A DNA stretch of 9,724 nt, from assembly GCA_964542255.1 (NCBI GenBank), contig CAZITV010000086.1, forward strand, positions 1-9,724. Reading direction: 5' to 3'. Shown piece after piece: positions 1 to 6,202 of the stretch. The notes below the pieces were generated by a model. That model saw nothing but the letters and a program-made list of their open reading frames with translations. It had not been told where the DNA came from and ran no database searches. This DNA is from CAYMSF01 sp964542255. GTDB lineage: Bacteria > Verrucomicrobiota > Lentisphaeria > Victivallales > Victivallaceae. Position 1 is the stretch's first letter. Each line of letters opens with the position of its first letter. The position numbers and the translations under genes were made by a program.

Positions 1-75
1 CACTAGTTCCAAGTTTTTGCCGCCGGCTGTTTTGTTATTGAGTTTTCCTAAATCTATTGAAAACGGAGCGCAGTT

Positions 76-1233
76 ATGGATGCTAATCTTACTGGTCAGC
101 GCGGCGAACGCCGCGGCAAATTTATTGGAATGACTTTGTGCGTAATTACACTGCTGATTTTACTTTTTTTAAAGCTGCAGAATGATAAAGCAGAAGCTGA
201 ACTAGTTAAAGCTAATGCTGATATTGCCGCAGTTAATACTGCTTTTAAAACAAAGTCCAGTGAGTATGAGGCTGAAATTGCTAAACTGCAGGAGAAAATT
301 AAGTCAGCTTATGCTGATAATGAAAAAATATCTGCCGCTTCTCATGACTGCATCACCGCTTTGCAGGAGGAGATAACTCAAATAAAGGCTAAGCTTAACG
401 AGACCCAGACTGGTAAAGTTAGGGTTGTGGCAGCAGTTTTCCCGGCAGTAGATAACCGCTCAAAACTCAGACCCGCGGTAATTCCCAACGCCGGCGACCG
501 TATCGTTAAACTTTCTGAAGATATTGAATTAGCGCTGGTTAGTGTTGCACCAGGTTCATTTATGATGGGGGGGGACCCAAAGGCGCTGAATTATGCCGAA
601 GATGAAAAACTTCATCAGGTAACTTTGACTAAAGAGTACTGGATCGGACGCTATGAAGTTACTCAAAAACAATTTAGTTTTGTGATAGATGGCGCCGAGT
701 TAAGTCAATTTAAGGACCCTTACCGGCCGGTTGACAACATCACCTGGGCTGCCGCTATGGAATTTTGCCGTAAACTCACCACCATAGAACAAAAAGCCGG
801 CAATATCCCTGCCGGTTATGAATACCGCCTGCCAACTGAGGCCGAATGGGAATTCGCCGCCAGAGGCGGAACCTTGAGCAAAAACTTCATCTTCTCCGGC
901 AGTAACGACCCGGCAGCGGTGGCATCCTGCGGCAAAAAATCCTCAGGACCGATTGATATCGGTATTTTTTCTCCTAATGAATTAAAAATTTATGATATGA
1001 GCGGTAATGTTTGGGAGTGGTGTTATGACTGGTATGGTAATTATACCGACGGCGCCGTTACCAATCCGCAGGGCGCAAAAACAGGCGAATACCGCGTCAC
1101 CCGCGGTGGCGGCTGGGATAGTATGGATTCAGATTGCCGCGTCGCCAACCGCAACGCCATTGCCCCGGATTACTTGTATCGCGGTCTAGGTTTCCGCATC
1201 GCGCTGGCTCCGGCAATAACACCACGGCAATAA
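76..1233 (+). CDS. Membrane-anchored SUMF1/FGE-like domain protein with coiled-coil stalk
   Basis: The 385-residue protein has a short basic N-terminus, one hydrophobic segment at about residues 16-33, a charged, heptad-like stretch at about 36-112 that looks like a coiled coil, and a SUMF1 (formylglycine-generating-enzyme-like) domain at about 150-377. Hallmarks of that domain are GSFMMGG (160-166), RLPTEAEWEFAARGG (251-265), MSGNVWEWCYDWYG (308-321), RGGGW (343-347) and GLGFRIA (370-376). By eye, the second copper-binding cysteine of true formylglycine-generating enzymes is kept (C354), but the position of the first is S349, so sulfatase activation is unlikely. I infer a non-catalytic role, such as ligand binding or scaffolding at the membrane. 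The topology suggests a cytoplasmic N-terminus and an outward domain. The ATG at 76 has GGAG at 65-68 with a 7-nt spacer. It converges on tilS with 27 nt between stops. A run of eight G lies at 567-574. Confidence 0.85.
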   Translation: MDANLTGQRGERRGKFIGMTLCVITLLILLFLKLQNDKAEAELVKANADIAAVNTAFKTKSSEYEAEIAKLQEKIKSAYADNEKISAASHDCITALQEEITQIKAKLNETQTGKVRVVAAVFPAVDNRSKLRPAVIPNAGDRIVKLSEDIELALVSVAPGSFMMGGDPKALNYAEDEKLHQVTLTKEYWIGRYEVTQKQFSFVIDGAELSQFKDPYRPVDNITWAAAMEFCRKLTTIEQKAGNIPAGYEYRLPTEAEWEFAARGGTLSKNFIFSGSNDPAAVASCGKKSSGPIDIGIFSPNELKIYDMSGNVWEWCYDWYGNYTDGAVTNPQGAKTGEYRVTRGGGWDSMDSDCRVANRNAIAPDYLYRGLGFRIALAPAITPRQ

Positions 1234-1260
1234 CTGTTTAGGTAAGGTCTCACCGCAAAA

Positions 1261-2643
1261 TCAATCAGATGTCTTGCCGTAGGATACTTTCAGCCGCAGA
1301 ATTTTTTTAGTCGCCGGAGTAAGTGGAAAACAGTTTGCTCTCCTAATGCCGGGCACCCAAATAATTTTATCACCGCAGCGCAGTACCCAAATATGTTCAC
1401 GCAGATGTTCTGCCGGCTTTGCGTCAATGATTATTTTTTTTAACTTTACTTCGCTTGCTGCACCGAATGGCACCATCCGGTCACCATTCTGGCGCGGTGT
1501 GATATCTATCTCCGCCGGCATCGCGCCGGCGTCAAAATATACCGTCACCGCATCGCCGCCGTTTTTGATGTTTTTTACAGACTTGAAAGTTGCTGCGGTC
1601 AGTTTAATGCCGTCAACCAGTTCCAGTTCCGGGAACTGCTGCCATTGCCACCGCAACAGTTTTGATTCAAACTTTTTTTTAAATAGTTTTACGCTGCAGC
1701 TGCCGCCGGCTATTTGACAATAGTATTCAGGTGAAATTTTTAAACTGCGCCTGCGGGCAGATTGCCCGATCAGCATCTTAAATTGTTCCACCAGGCTGCC
1801 GCTAGGAATAAAATCAGTTCCAGTTGCGCGGCTGAACCATAACCGCAGCACGCGCGGCAACAGCGCTGCATCTAAATTCAACCAAAAATCCACTGTGGTG
1901 ATGTTGTCGCCGCAATGCTCCTCAAATGATGCCGCCGCGCATTTTTCAATGAAATCAGCGTCAACTTGCAAGTTATTTAATGCGGTAGTTATACCGTTCT
2001 CCGCAGGGGGCAATTGTTTAGTTATGGCGGGAATAATTTCCTGCCGGAAAAAATTGCGGATTATCTGCGTGTCATTATTGGATGCATCTTCACGCCAGTC
2101 TCTGATACCGCGCGAATGCAGCAGTGCGGTTAGTTCAGTTTTCTTATATTCCAGCAGCGGCCGTATGAAGGTAATGCCGGCGACGACAGTAGTACGGCGC
2201 AGTGAAGTTAGGCCGGAGGCGTTAGCACCGCGGCACAAACGGATAAACAGGTTTTCTACCGCATCGCCGTTATGATGTCCAAGCGCGACTATGGTTGGTT
2301 TGGTTTTTGATGTGAATTGCCGCCAATAGTCTAAACGCATTCTTCTGGCACAACTTTCGGTATTTTCTCCGGATTTGATGTTAGCCGGCACATTCAGCGA
2401 AACCAGCTTGAACTGGATATTTTGTTTGTTGCAAAATGTTTTGCACCACGCAGCGTCATCGATACTGGCTTTCCCGCGGATGCCATGTTCAAAATGTACT
2501 GCGGTTAATTTTAATTTTAGCTCTTTTGCGCAGTCATTCAGTAACAACAGCAGTGCGGTGCTGTCCGCGCCGCCGCTGAATCCAACTCCAATCCGGCATC
2601 CGCGAAATGCCCCGAGAAAGTTTTGAATATTATCGAAGTTCAT
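1261..2643 (-). CDS. tilS: tRNA(Ile)-lysidine synthase TilS
   Basis: TilS attaches lysine to C34 of the CAU-anticodon tRNA(Ile) using ATP, which changes both its codon reading (AUA) and its aminoacylation identity; it acts in the cytoplasm and is essential in most bacteria. The 460-residue product begins with an N-type ATP pyrophosphatase domain: PP-loop SGGADS at 23-28, the HFEHGIRG segment at 50-57, LGHHNGDAVEN at 121-131 followed by RLCRGA, and EDASNND at 185-191 with RNFFR at 196-200. A middle helical domain follows, then the C-terminal TilS domain (about 378-455) with ITPRQNGDRM, LKKIIIDAKP and WVPGIRRAN. Length and domain order are those of the long, E. coli-type TilS. The ATG at 2643 places the PP-loop at the usual distance; the ribosome site is weak (AAGAG about 10 nt upstream). 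It is transcribed away from rdgB and has no clear terminator. Confidence 0.97.
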   Translation of the reverse strand: MNFDNIQNFLGAFRGCRIGVGFSGGADSTALLLLLNDCAKELKLKLTAVHFEHGIRGKASIDDAAWCKTFCNKQNIQFKLVSLNVPANIKSGENTESCARRMRLDYWRQFTSKTKPTIVALGHHNGDAVENLFIRLCRGANASGLTSLRRTTVVAGITFIRPLLEYKKTELTALLHSRGIRDWREDASNNDTQIIRNFFRQEIIPAITKQLPPAENGITTALNNLQVDADFIEKCAAASFEEHCGDNITTVDFWLNLDAALLPRVLRLWFSRATGTDFIPSGSLVEQFKMLIGQSARRRSLKISPEYYCQIAGGSCSVKLFKKKFESKLLRWQWQQFPELELVDGIKLTAATFKSVKNIKNGGDAVTVYFDAGAMPAEIDITPRQNGDRMVPFGAASEVKLKKIIIDAKPAEHLREHIWVLRCGDKIIWVPGIRRANCFPLTPATKKILRLKVSYGKTSD

Positions 2644-2666
2644 CTGTGTTAAACTCTTTATGCAGC

Positions 2667-2694
2667 TTGAATTATCCGGCTAAACGACTAATAT
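2667..2694 (+). promoter_or_regulatory. Candidate sigma-70-type promoter of rdgB
   Basis: TTGAAT (2667-2672) and TAATAT (2689-2694) are spaced by 16 nt on the plus strand, giving a start near 2701 and a leader of about 64 nt before the rdgB ATG. Each element matches consensus at four of six positions. It shares bases with the tilS -10, so the two genes may compete for polymerase. The leader contains the repeats described in the findings. Confidence 0.3.
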
Positions 2695-2718
2695 AAAAGA
2701 TGTTGAGTTTAAATACAA
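2690..2718 (-). promoter_or_regulatory. Candidate sigma-70-type promoter of tilS
   Basis: On the minus strand, TTGTAT (2718-2713) and TATATT (2695-2690) are separated by 17 nt. The -10 matches the consensus at five of six positions and the -35 at three. Transcription would start near 2683 and leave a leader of about 40 nt. The -10 overlaps the candidate -10 of the opposite promoter for rdgB. This is pattern evidence only, in AT-rich DNA. Confidence 0.35.
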
Positions 2719-2764
2719 ACCCAGATAATTGATTGTCGTTTAAATAATTTTGAAAGGATATCCT

Positions 2765-3367
2765 ATGGCTCAAATCGTCGCCGCAACCGCCAATGAACAT
2801 AAATTGTCCGAATATCGCGAACTGCTTAAAGACCAAAAAGTCGAAGTAGTCGGACTGAATGCCTATAAAAACTTTCCTGAAATCGAGGAAAATGGTAAAA
2901 CTTTTGAAGAGAATGCTGCCATCAAAGCGCTTGCCGCCAACAACTATTGCGACATTCCCGCTTTCGCTGATGATTCCGGATTAGAAGTGGAAGCACTTAA
3001 TAATGCTCCAGGTATTCTTTCCGCCAGATATGCCGGCAGTGACACCGCCAGAATCGAACGCATTCTTGCCGAACTCGGCGATAACCCGAACCGGCGTGCA
3101 AAATTTGTCTGCGCTATTGCAATTGCGATTAACGGCGAAGTAATTGAAGTATTCCGTGGCGAAGTTGCCGGCAGGATTACTACTGCTCCGCGCGGCGTCA
3201 ACGGTTTCGGATATGACCCGATTTTTATTCCAGACGGCTATGAACAAACTTTTGGCGAACTTGACCAAACCGTAAAAAACTCCATTAGTCATCGTGCCAG
3301 AGCCTTCCAAAAAGCAATGGAATTTGTCGAAAATGAAATGTCCATTCTTGATGATGATTTCGCTTAA
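2765..3367 (+). CDS. rdgB: XTP/dITP diphosphatase (Ham1/RdgB family)
   Basis: This enzyme hydrolyses the non-canonical nucleotides dITP, ITP and XTP to monophosphate and pyrophosphate, keeping deaminated purines out of DNA and RNA. The 200-residue protein shows the whole family signature: an N-terminal ATANEHK nucleotide-binding segment, TFEENA at 46-51, ADDSGLEV with the metal-binding and catalytic acidic residues (DDSG 69-72), LNNAPGILSARYAG, GFGYDPIF at 147-154, and KNSISHRARA (SHR 175-177). I chose the ATG at 2765 rather than an in-frame TTG at 2750 because it gives the usual family N-terminus and because AAAGGA (2753-2758) lies 6 nt upstream. It leads a probable three-gene cluster with the next gene, whose start overlaps its end by about 17 nt, and rlmH. 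Its partner in many genomes is also a housekeeping RNA gene, so the setting is ordinary. Confidence 0.97.
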   Translation: MAQIVAATANEHKLSEYRELLKDQKVEVVGLNAYKNFPEIEENGKTFEENAAIKALAANNYCDIPAFADDSGLEVEALNNAPGILSARYAGSDTARIERILAELGDNPNRRAKFVCAIAIAINGEVIEVFRGEVAGRITTAPRGVNGFGYDPIFIPDGYEQTFGELDQTVKNSISHRARAFQKAMEFVENEMSILDDDFA

Positions 3368-4190
3368 GCGCTGTTATCAAATTTCCGCTGCGCTGTGCTG
3401 CTGTATTATTACCAGTAATACTGCTGAATGCGGGTCCGGCAATTTTTCCAGAACAGCAAAATCTGAAAGTAAATATGATTGTAAGGCGGTTACCGGCTGG
3501 AAAGAGGAAACCGTTATTAGCACGGCTGCCGCTGAACAGCATACCAGCATAATTGAAACAAAAATTTATCTTGCCGGAACATTAGTTTTTTCAGACAAGC
3601 CTGAAAAAATTGTTATCCTCGATGCTAAAATATCCCGGCTAGAAAATGGGGTTGAGCAGTCTATCGTTTGTCCGCCGCGAATGATGCTCGACGCTGAATC
3701 AGGCAGCACAACCGTGATTGATTCGGCTTCCGGTAAACAAGTTCAACCTGAAACAGCCGCGGCATTAGCTATGATCATTAGCCTGCCGCGCGGGCTTAAC
3801 GGCGAAACGGTCTATGGCAGTCCGGGAACCATCAAGATTGGTGACCACTGGACACCAAATTTACAATTACTGGCGGCGGCGTACCGCAGCGCTATTGCCA
3901 AACCGGAGCATTTAAGCGGAACCGCTGAATTTGTTTCCACCGATAATATTGGCGGCATTATGTGTATGTGCATCCGGGTAACGTTTATTGCTTCTGCCGC
4001 CAATAAATTACTTAAAAGCGTTATTAATGCCTATTTCCCGATAGACGAACTGCGGTATGGTCCGCTGCACTTAGATATCCAGGCGGAGCTTGAACAAACC
4101 GCGGCATCAAGCAGCGTCCCGCTTGCCGTTGGTATGAATATCAAAAATTGTAAATTCTTTTCTCAGAAAATTTCTATAAAACCAAATTAG
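3351..4190 (+). CDS. Hypothetical protein, probably exported
   Basis: I do not recognise the family. From the ATG at 3351 the product is 279 residues. Its N-terminus resembles a signal peptide: two basic residues (K6, R7), then a hydrophobic stretch at about 9-22 containing three consecutive cysteines, with possible cleavage near A25. No good lipobox is present. The remainder is rich in alternating hydrophobic/polar segments suggesting mostly beta structure, with a GDHW motif at 164-167. The general layout recalls periplasmic or lipoprotein-like DUF families of similar length, but I cannot assign one. The start is uncertain: in-frame alternatives are GTG 3294, ATG 3333 and ATG 3354, and none has a clear ribosome site. 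The frame overlaps the 3' end of rdgB, so translation is probably coupled to it. rlmH follows after 29 nt. The frame is open for its whole length, and codon use resembles its neighbours, supporting a real gene. Confidence 0.75.
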   Translation: MMISLKRCYQISAALCCCIITSNTAECGSGNFSRTAKSESKYDCKAVTGWKEETVISTAAAEQHTSIIETKIYLAGTLVFSDKPEKIVILDAKISRLENGVEQSIVCPPRMMLDAESGSTTVIDSASGKQVQPETAAALAMIISLPRGLNGETVYGSPGTIKIGDHWTPNLQLLAAAYRSAIAKPEHLSGTAEFVSTDNIGGIMCMCIRVTFIASAANKLLKSVINAYFPIDELRYGPLHLDIQAELEQTAASSSVPLAVGMNIKNCKFFSQKISIKPN

Positions 4191-4219
4191 TGAATGATAA
4201 GTTGGGGCAGGGGAACACT

Positions 4220-4654
4220 ATGTTGATAAAAATTATAACCGTTGGCAGCATCAAAGATAAAAATATCGCCGCCAAAACTGCTGAATATGAAAAGCGACTC
4301 GCAGCTTTCGCTAAAATCGAAATCGTCGAACTAAAAGATGGCGACAAAGATAAAGAGTGCACCCGCATCAATGACGCACTGTCAAAAGAAAAGGGCTATA
4401 TCATCGTTTTGAGTGAAGATGGTAAAAACATCGCTTCACATCAGTTTTCCGAAACTATAGCCGGCATTGACCGGAAAATAGTTTTTGTTATCGGCGGACC
4501 GTATGGGCTGAGCGATGCCGTCAAGCAGCGGGCCGACCTGCTGCTCTCACTGTCAAAAATGACTTTTACTCACGAACTGGCTCGACTGCTGCTGACTGAA
4601 CAAATTTACCGTGCTGTAGCGATTATGCGCGGTATCAAATATCATAACGACTAA
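4220..4654 (+). CDS. rlmH: 23S rRNA (pseudouridine1915-N3)-methyltransferase RlmH
   Basis: RlmH is a SPOUT-class, SAM-dependent methyltransferase that modifies pseudouridine 1915 in helix 69 of 23S rRNA on assembled 70S ribosomes. The product has 144 residues from this start. It opens with the expected beta strand (IKIITVGSIK) and carries the SAM-binding trefoil-knot signature: FVIGGPYGLSD (GGPYG 92-96), then LSLSKMTFTHELARLLLTEQ (109-128) and the C-terminal KYH. Family members usually have about 155-160 residues, so this is slightly short, with the difference spread through the N-terminal half rather than a missing motif. I chose ATG 4220, with AGGGG at 4209-4213 and a 6-nt spacer, over the in-frame GTG at 4190, which would add ten non-family residues. 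It ends the cluster with rdgB and the hypothetical gene. I see no strong terminator after it. Confidence 0.96.
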   Translation: MLIKIITVGSIKDKNIAAKTAEYEKRLAAFAKIEIVELKDGDKDKECTRINDALSKEKGYIIVLSEDGKNIASHQFSETIAGIDRKIVFVIGGPYGLSDAVKQRADLLLSLSKMTFTHELARLLLTEQIYRAVAIMRGIKYHND

Positions 4655-4738
4655 AAAAACAACTGATGCAATAATTTCAAAAGAGTTTTTATATCAATGA
4701 GCGATCAGTCATAGACAATAACGATTAGGAGCTTGGCG

Positions 4739-4834
4739 ATGGATTTTGGTTATAAACCGCAGGACGATATGGATATCGTACGAGGATTTATGGCAAAAAT
4801 CGGTGCCAAAGACCAATCGTTTGTCAATCAATGA
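4739..4834 (+). CDS. Possible 31-residue small protein
   Basis: Downstream of rlmH, an ATG at 4739 is preceded by AGGAG (4727-4731) with a 7-nt spacer, as good a ribosome site as any in the window. The frame codes for 31 residues beginning MDFGYKPQDDMDIVRGFM and ends at TGA 4832-4834. The peptide is soluble-looking, without a membrane segment or signal peptide, and acidic in its first half. I recognise no family. It could be a genuine small gene co-transcribed with rlmH, the remnant of a larger gene, or chance. Two things weaken it: a 7-bp inverted repeat (4764-4779) sits inside it, and a minus-strand terminator candidate overlaps its 3' half. The rest of the gap, 4655-4738 and 4835-4871, shows nothing I can support. 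Confidence 0.35.
   Translation: MDFGYKPQDDMDIVRGFMAKIGAKDQSFVNQ
4795..4817 (-). terminator. Weak candidate terminator of the sugar operon
   Basis: Reading the minus strand, ATTGGT (4817-4812) can pair with ACCGAT (4804-4799), including one G-U pair, across a 7-nt loop, and is followed by a short T run (4798-4795). It lies about 55-75 nt beyond the isomerase stop, a sensible place for the end of the five-gene operon. The stem is short and not GC-rich, so it may be ineffective. Confidence 0.3.
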
Positions 4835-4871
4835 AAGCGAATTGGTATTAATTTACCTCTTTTGAGTATAT

Positions 4872-5555
4872 TTAACTCATCAGCCGCGGATAATCGGTGG
4901 CGAGCAGCCATTTGACCGGTTCATCTTCTTCGATAGGGTCGAAGCGCGGCATACCGTCAACGAAGCAATTGTCATTGGTGTCGTCATTGACCATAGACAC
5001 TTCGCCAACCAGCACTGCGCCTTTGCCTGGTTCACCGTAAAAAGTGTGACCATGAATTGATTCCAGGCAGACGCTTTCGCCAGGAGTTAAAATTAATTTT
5101 TCACCGGAACGCATCCGCCGCTTAAAGCCGTCAACGACAATGTCAAAATCATCGCCGGTAAGCCGGTTTGCGCTTGGATCGGCATGGTAGAGTTCGATGA
5201 TTAAATTACCACCGCCGCGGTTGATGATGTCCTCGCGTTTGCTCCAATGAAAATGGCGCGGCGTAACCTGACCTTCAAGCACCATCATAATTTTTTCGGC
5301 ATAAGGCTTGGGGTAAACTGACGAATTCAGTCTGCCGTTGCGCAGCGTGAACAGCAGCAGTCCCATATTGACGAAATCACCGCTGCCGAATGTAGTAATA
5401 TCCCAGCCTAATCCCAGGTCTAATATTTCCCGGCAGTTCTTGCATTTGCGCCAATCTTCGATTGTGTAATAGGCATACGGCGGCAGCAAAAACTGCATTG
5501 AACTGAAAAAATCTATGCCGGTCTGGATATTTTTATTAATCTCACTGCGTTTCAT
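4872..5555 (-). CDS. D-lyxose ketol-isomerase (PF07385 family, cupin fold)
   Basis: The 227-residue product strongly resembles, from memory, the D-lyxose isomerase of E. coli O157:H7. It shares the MKRSxIN start, LGLGWDITTFGSGDFVNMG (48-65, with LLLFTLRNG after it), YPKPYAEKIM (81-90), QVTPRHFHW (96-104) and EDIINRGGGNL (108-118). Family members interconvert D-lyxose and D-xylulose and often also D-mannose and D-fructose, using a divalent metal such as Mn. Visible candidate metal ligands are H101, H103, E108 and a histidine in the IHGH segment (H168 or H170). The ATG at 5555 has AGGA seven to eight nt upstream. It is the last gene of the minus-strand operon and is separated from the preceding SGNH gene by 80 nt, the largest gap in the operon. 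No signal peptide, so cytoplasmic. The true substrate in this operon, which also holds a fucosidase, is not clear from sequence. Confidence 0.9.
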   Translation of the reverse strand: MKRSEINKNIQTGIDFFSSMQFLLPPYAYYTIEDWRKCKNCREILDLGLGWDITTFGSGDFVNMGLLLFTLRNGRLNSSVYPKPYAEKIMMVLEGQVTPRHFHWSKREDIINRGGGNLIIELYHADPSANRLTGDDFDIVVDGFKRRMRSGEKLILTPGESVCLESIHGHTFYGEPGKGAVLVGEVSMVNDDTNDNCFVDGMPRFDPIEEDEPVKWLLATDYPRLMS

Positions 5556-5577
5556 TATTTATTCCTAAAATTAGAAG

Positions 5578-5625
5578 TTAGCGCTGATTTCAAAGGTACT
5601 AGTACTCCACTTAAAATAGCGTTAA
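5578..5625. promoter_or_regulatory. Nested palindrome in the gap before the isomerase gene
   Basis: The 80-nt gap contains a perfect 10-bp palindrome, GTACTAGTAC (5596-5605), flanked almost concentrically by 8-base arms TTAGCGCT (5578-5585) and AGCGTTAA (5618-5625) that are inverted with one mismatch. It could be an operator, an RNA processing hairpin or a site that sets isomerase expression apart from the upstream genes. I found no convincing promoter in the gap. Confidence 0.25.
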
Positions 5626-5635
5626 TTTGCCCGAA

Positions 5636-6202
5636 TTACCAATTTTCCCGTAAAATTTTTACCACCTGCTGCGCGCAGGCCATTTTGCCGCTTTCCGCCA
5701 GATGAATATTGTCATCACTGTAATATTCGGGATGACCGGCAATGACACTGTATAAATCATTGACTGTAACGCTATGGGCGCGCATCAGATTGCCGGCGCA
5801 TAAATTATACTTGACCACGTCAGTGTTTGCCCAGCACCAGTTTGGAATCACCGGCGGCGTAACATCATTTACCGGTGTGGTTGATGCCCAAATCACTTTG
5901 GCTCCTGCCGTTGTCAATCTGGTCAGAATGGTGCTGAGATTGATAAGGTAGTCACCAATGCTGAACTGCATCGGGCCGCGCTGCAGGCGGCATCCTAAAT
6001 CGTGCAGCCCGTTGTTCCAGTGCACCACATCGGGTGAGCCGAATTCGTTTAAGTATGCGTCCAGCCGCATCGCGGTATATAAACTGTATTGACAATTTTC
6101 TTCCGGTCCCCAAACTACGGCTTCGTCCTTTAATAAATTTTGCACCATTCCCTGATAACTCATCCGAATGGAATCGCCAAGCAGCATAATTCGCTTTGTC
6201 AT
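5636..6202 (-). CDS. SGNH/GDSL-fold hydrolase (probable esterase)
   Basis: The 188-residue protein is the size of a single SGNH domain. Block I is MLLGDSI with the nucleophile S11; block III appears as WNNGLHD (62-68), a variant of the usual GxND asparagine motif; block V is DNIH, giving D164 and H167 as the acid/base pair. Members of this superfamily hydrolyse esters, commonly acetyl groups on carbohydrates, which fits its place in a sugar operon, although lipid or other esters cannot be excluded. No signal peptide is present, so it should act in the cytoplasm. The ATG at 6202 overlaps the stop of the preceding URO-D gene by 4 nt (ATGA), which indicates translational coupling; a GAGGA element lies about 9 nt upstream. 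The coupling suggests that the two products are needed together on the same substrate. Confidence 0.85.
   Translation of the reverse strand: MTKRIMLLGDSIRMSYQGMVQNLLKDEAVVWGPEENCQYSLYTAMRLDAYLNEFGSPDVVHWNNGLHDLGCRLQRGPMQFSIGDYLINLSTILTRLTTAGAKVIWASTTPVNDVTPPVIPNWCWANTDVVKYNLCAGNLMRAHSVTVNDLYSVIAGHPEYYSDDNIHLAESGKMACAQQVVKILRENW

Noticed and set aside
1..75. Possible 3' end of an upstream gene; one frame is open from position 2 into the SUMF1 gene and another ends at about 41.
   Set aside because: The stretch is too short to show any family or codon signal, and the longer frame would overlap the SUMF1 gene by more than 50 nt. Nothing supportable is present.
1211..1234. Direct repeat CGGCAATAAC (1211-1220 and 1225-1234) at the end of the SUMF1 gene.
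   Set aside because: It is only two copies of 10 bp across a stop codon, with no palindrome or further copies. Chance or a small duplication explains it.
1346..2626. Several open frames on the plus strand antisense to tilS.
   Set aside because: They are shadows of a gene with complete TilS motifs on the other strand, and their translations show no recognisable domains.
4861..4880. Inverted repeat TGAGT...ACTCA at the isomerase stop codon as a terminator.
   Set aside because: The stem is 5 bp and AT-rich, and no T run follows on either strand in the right direction.
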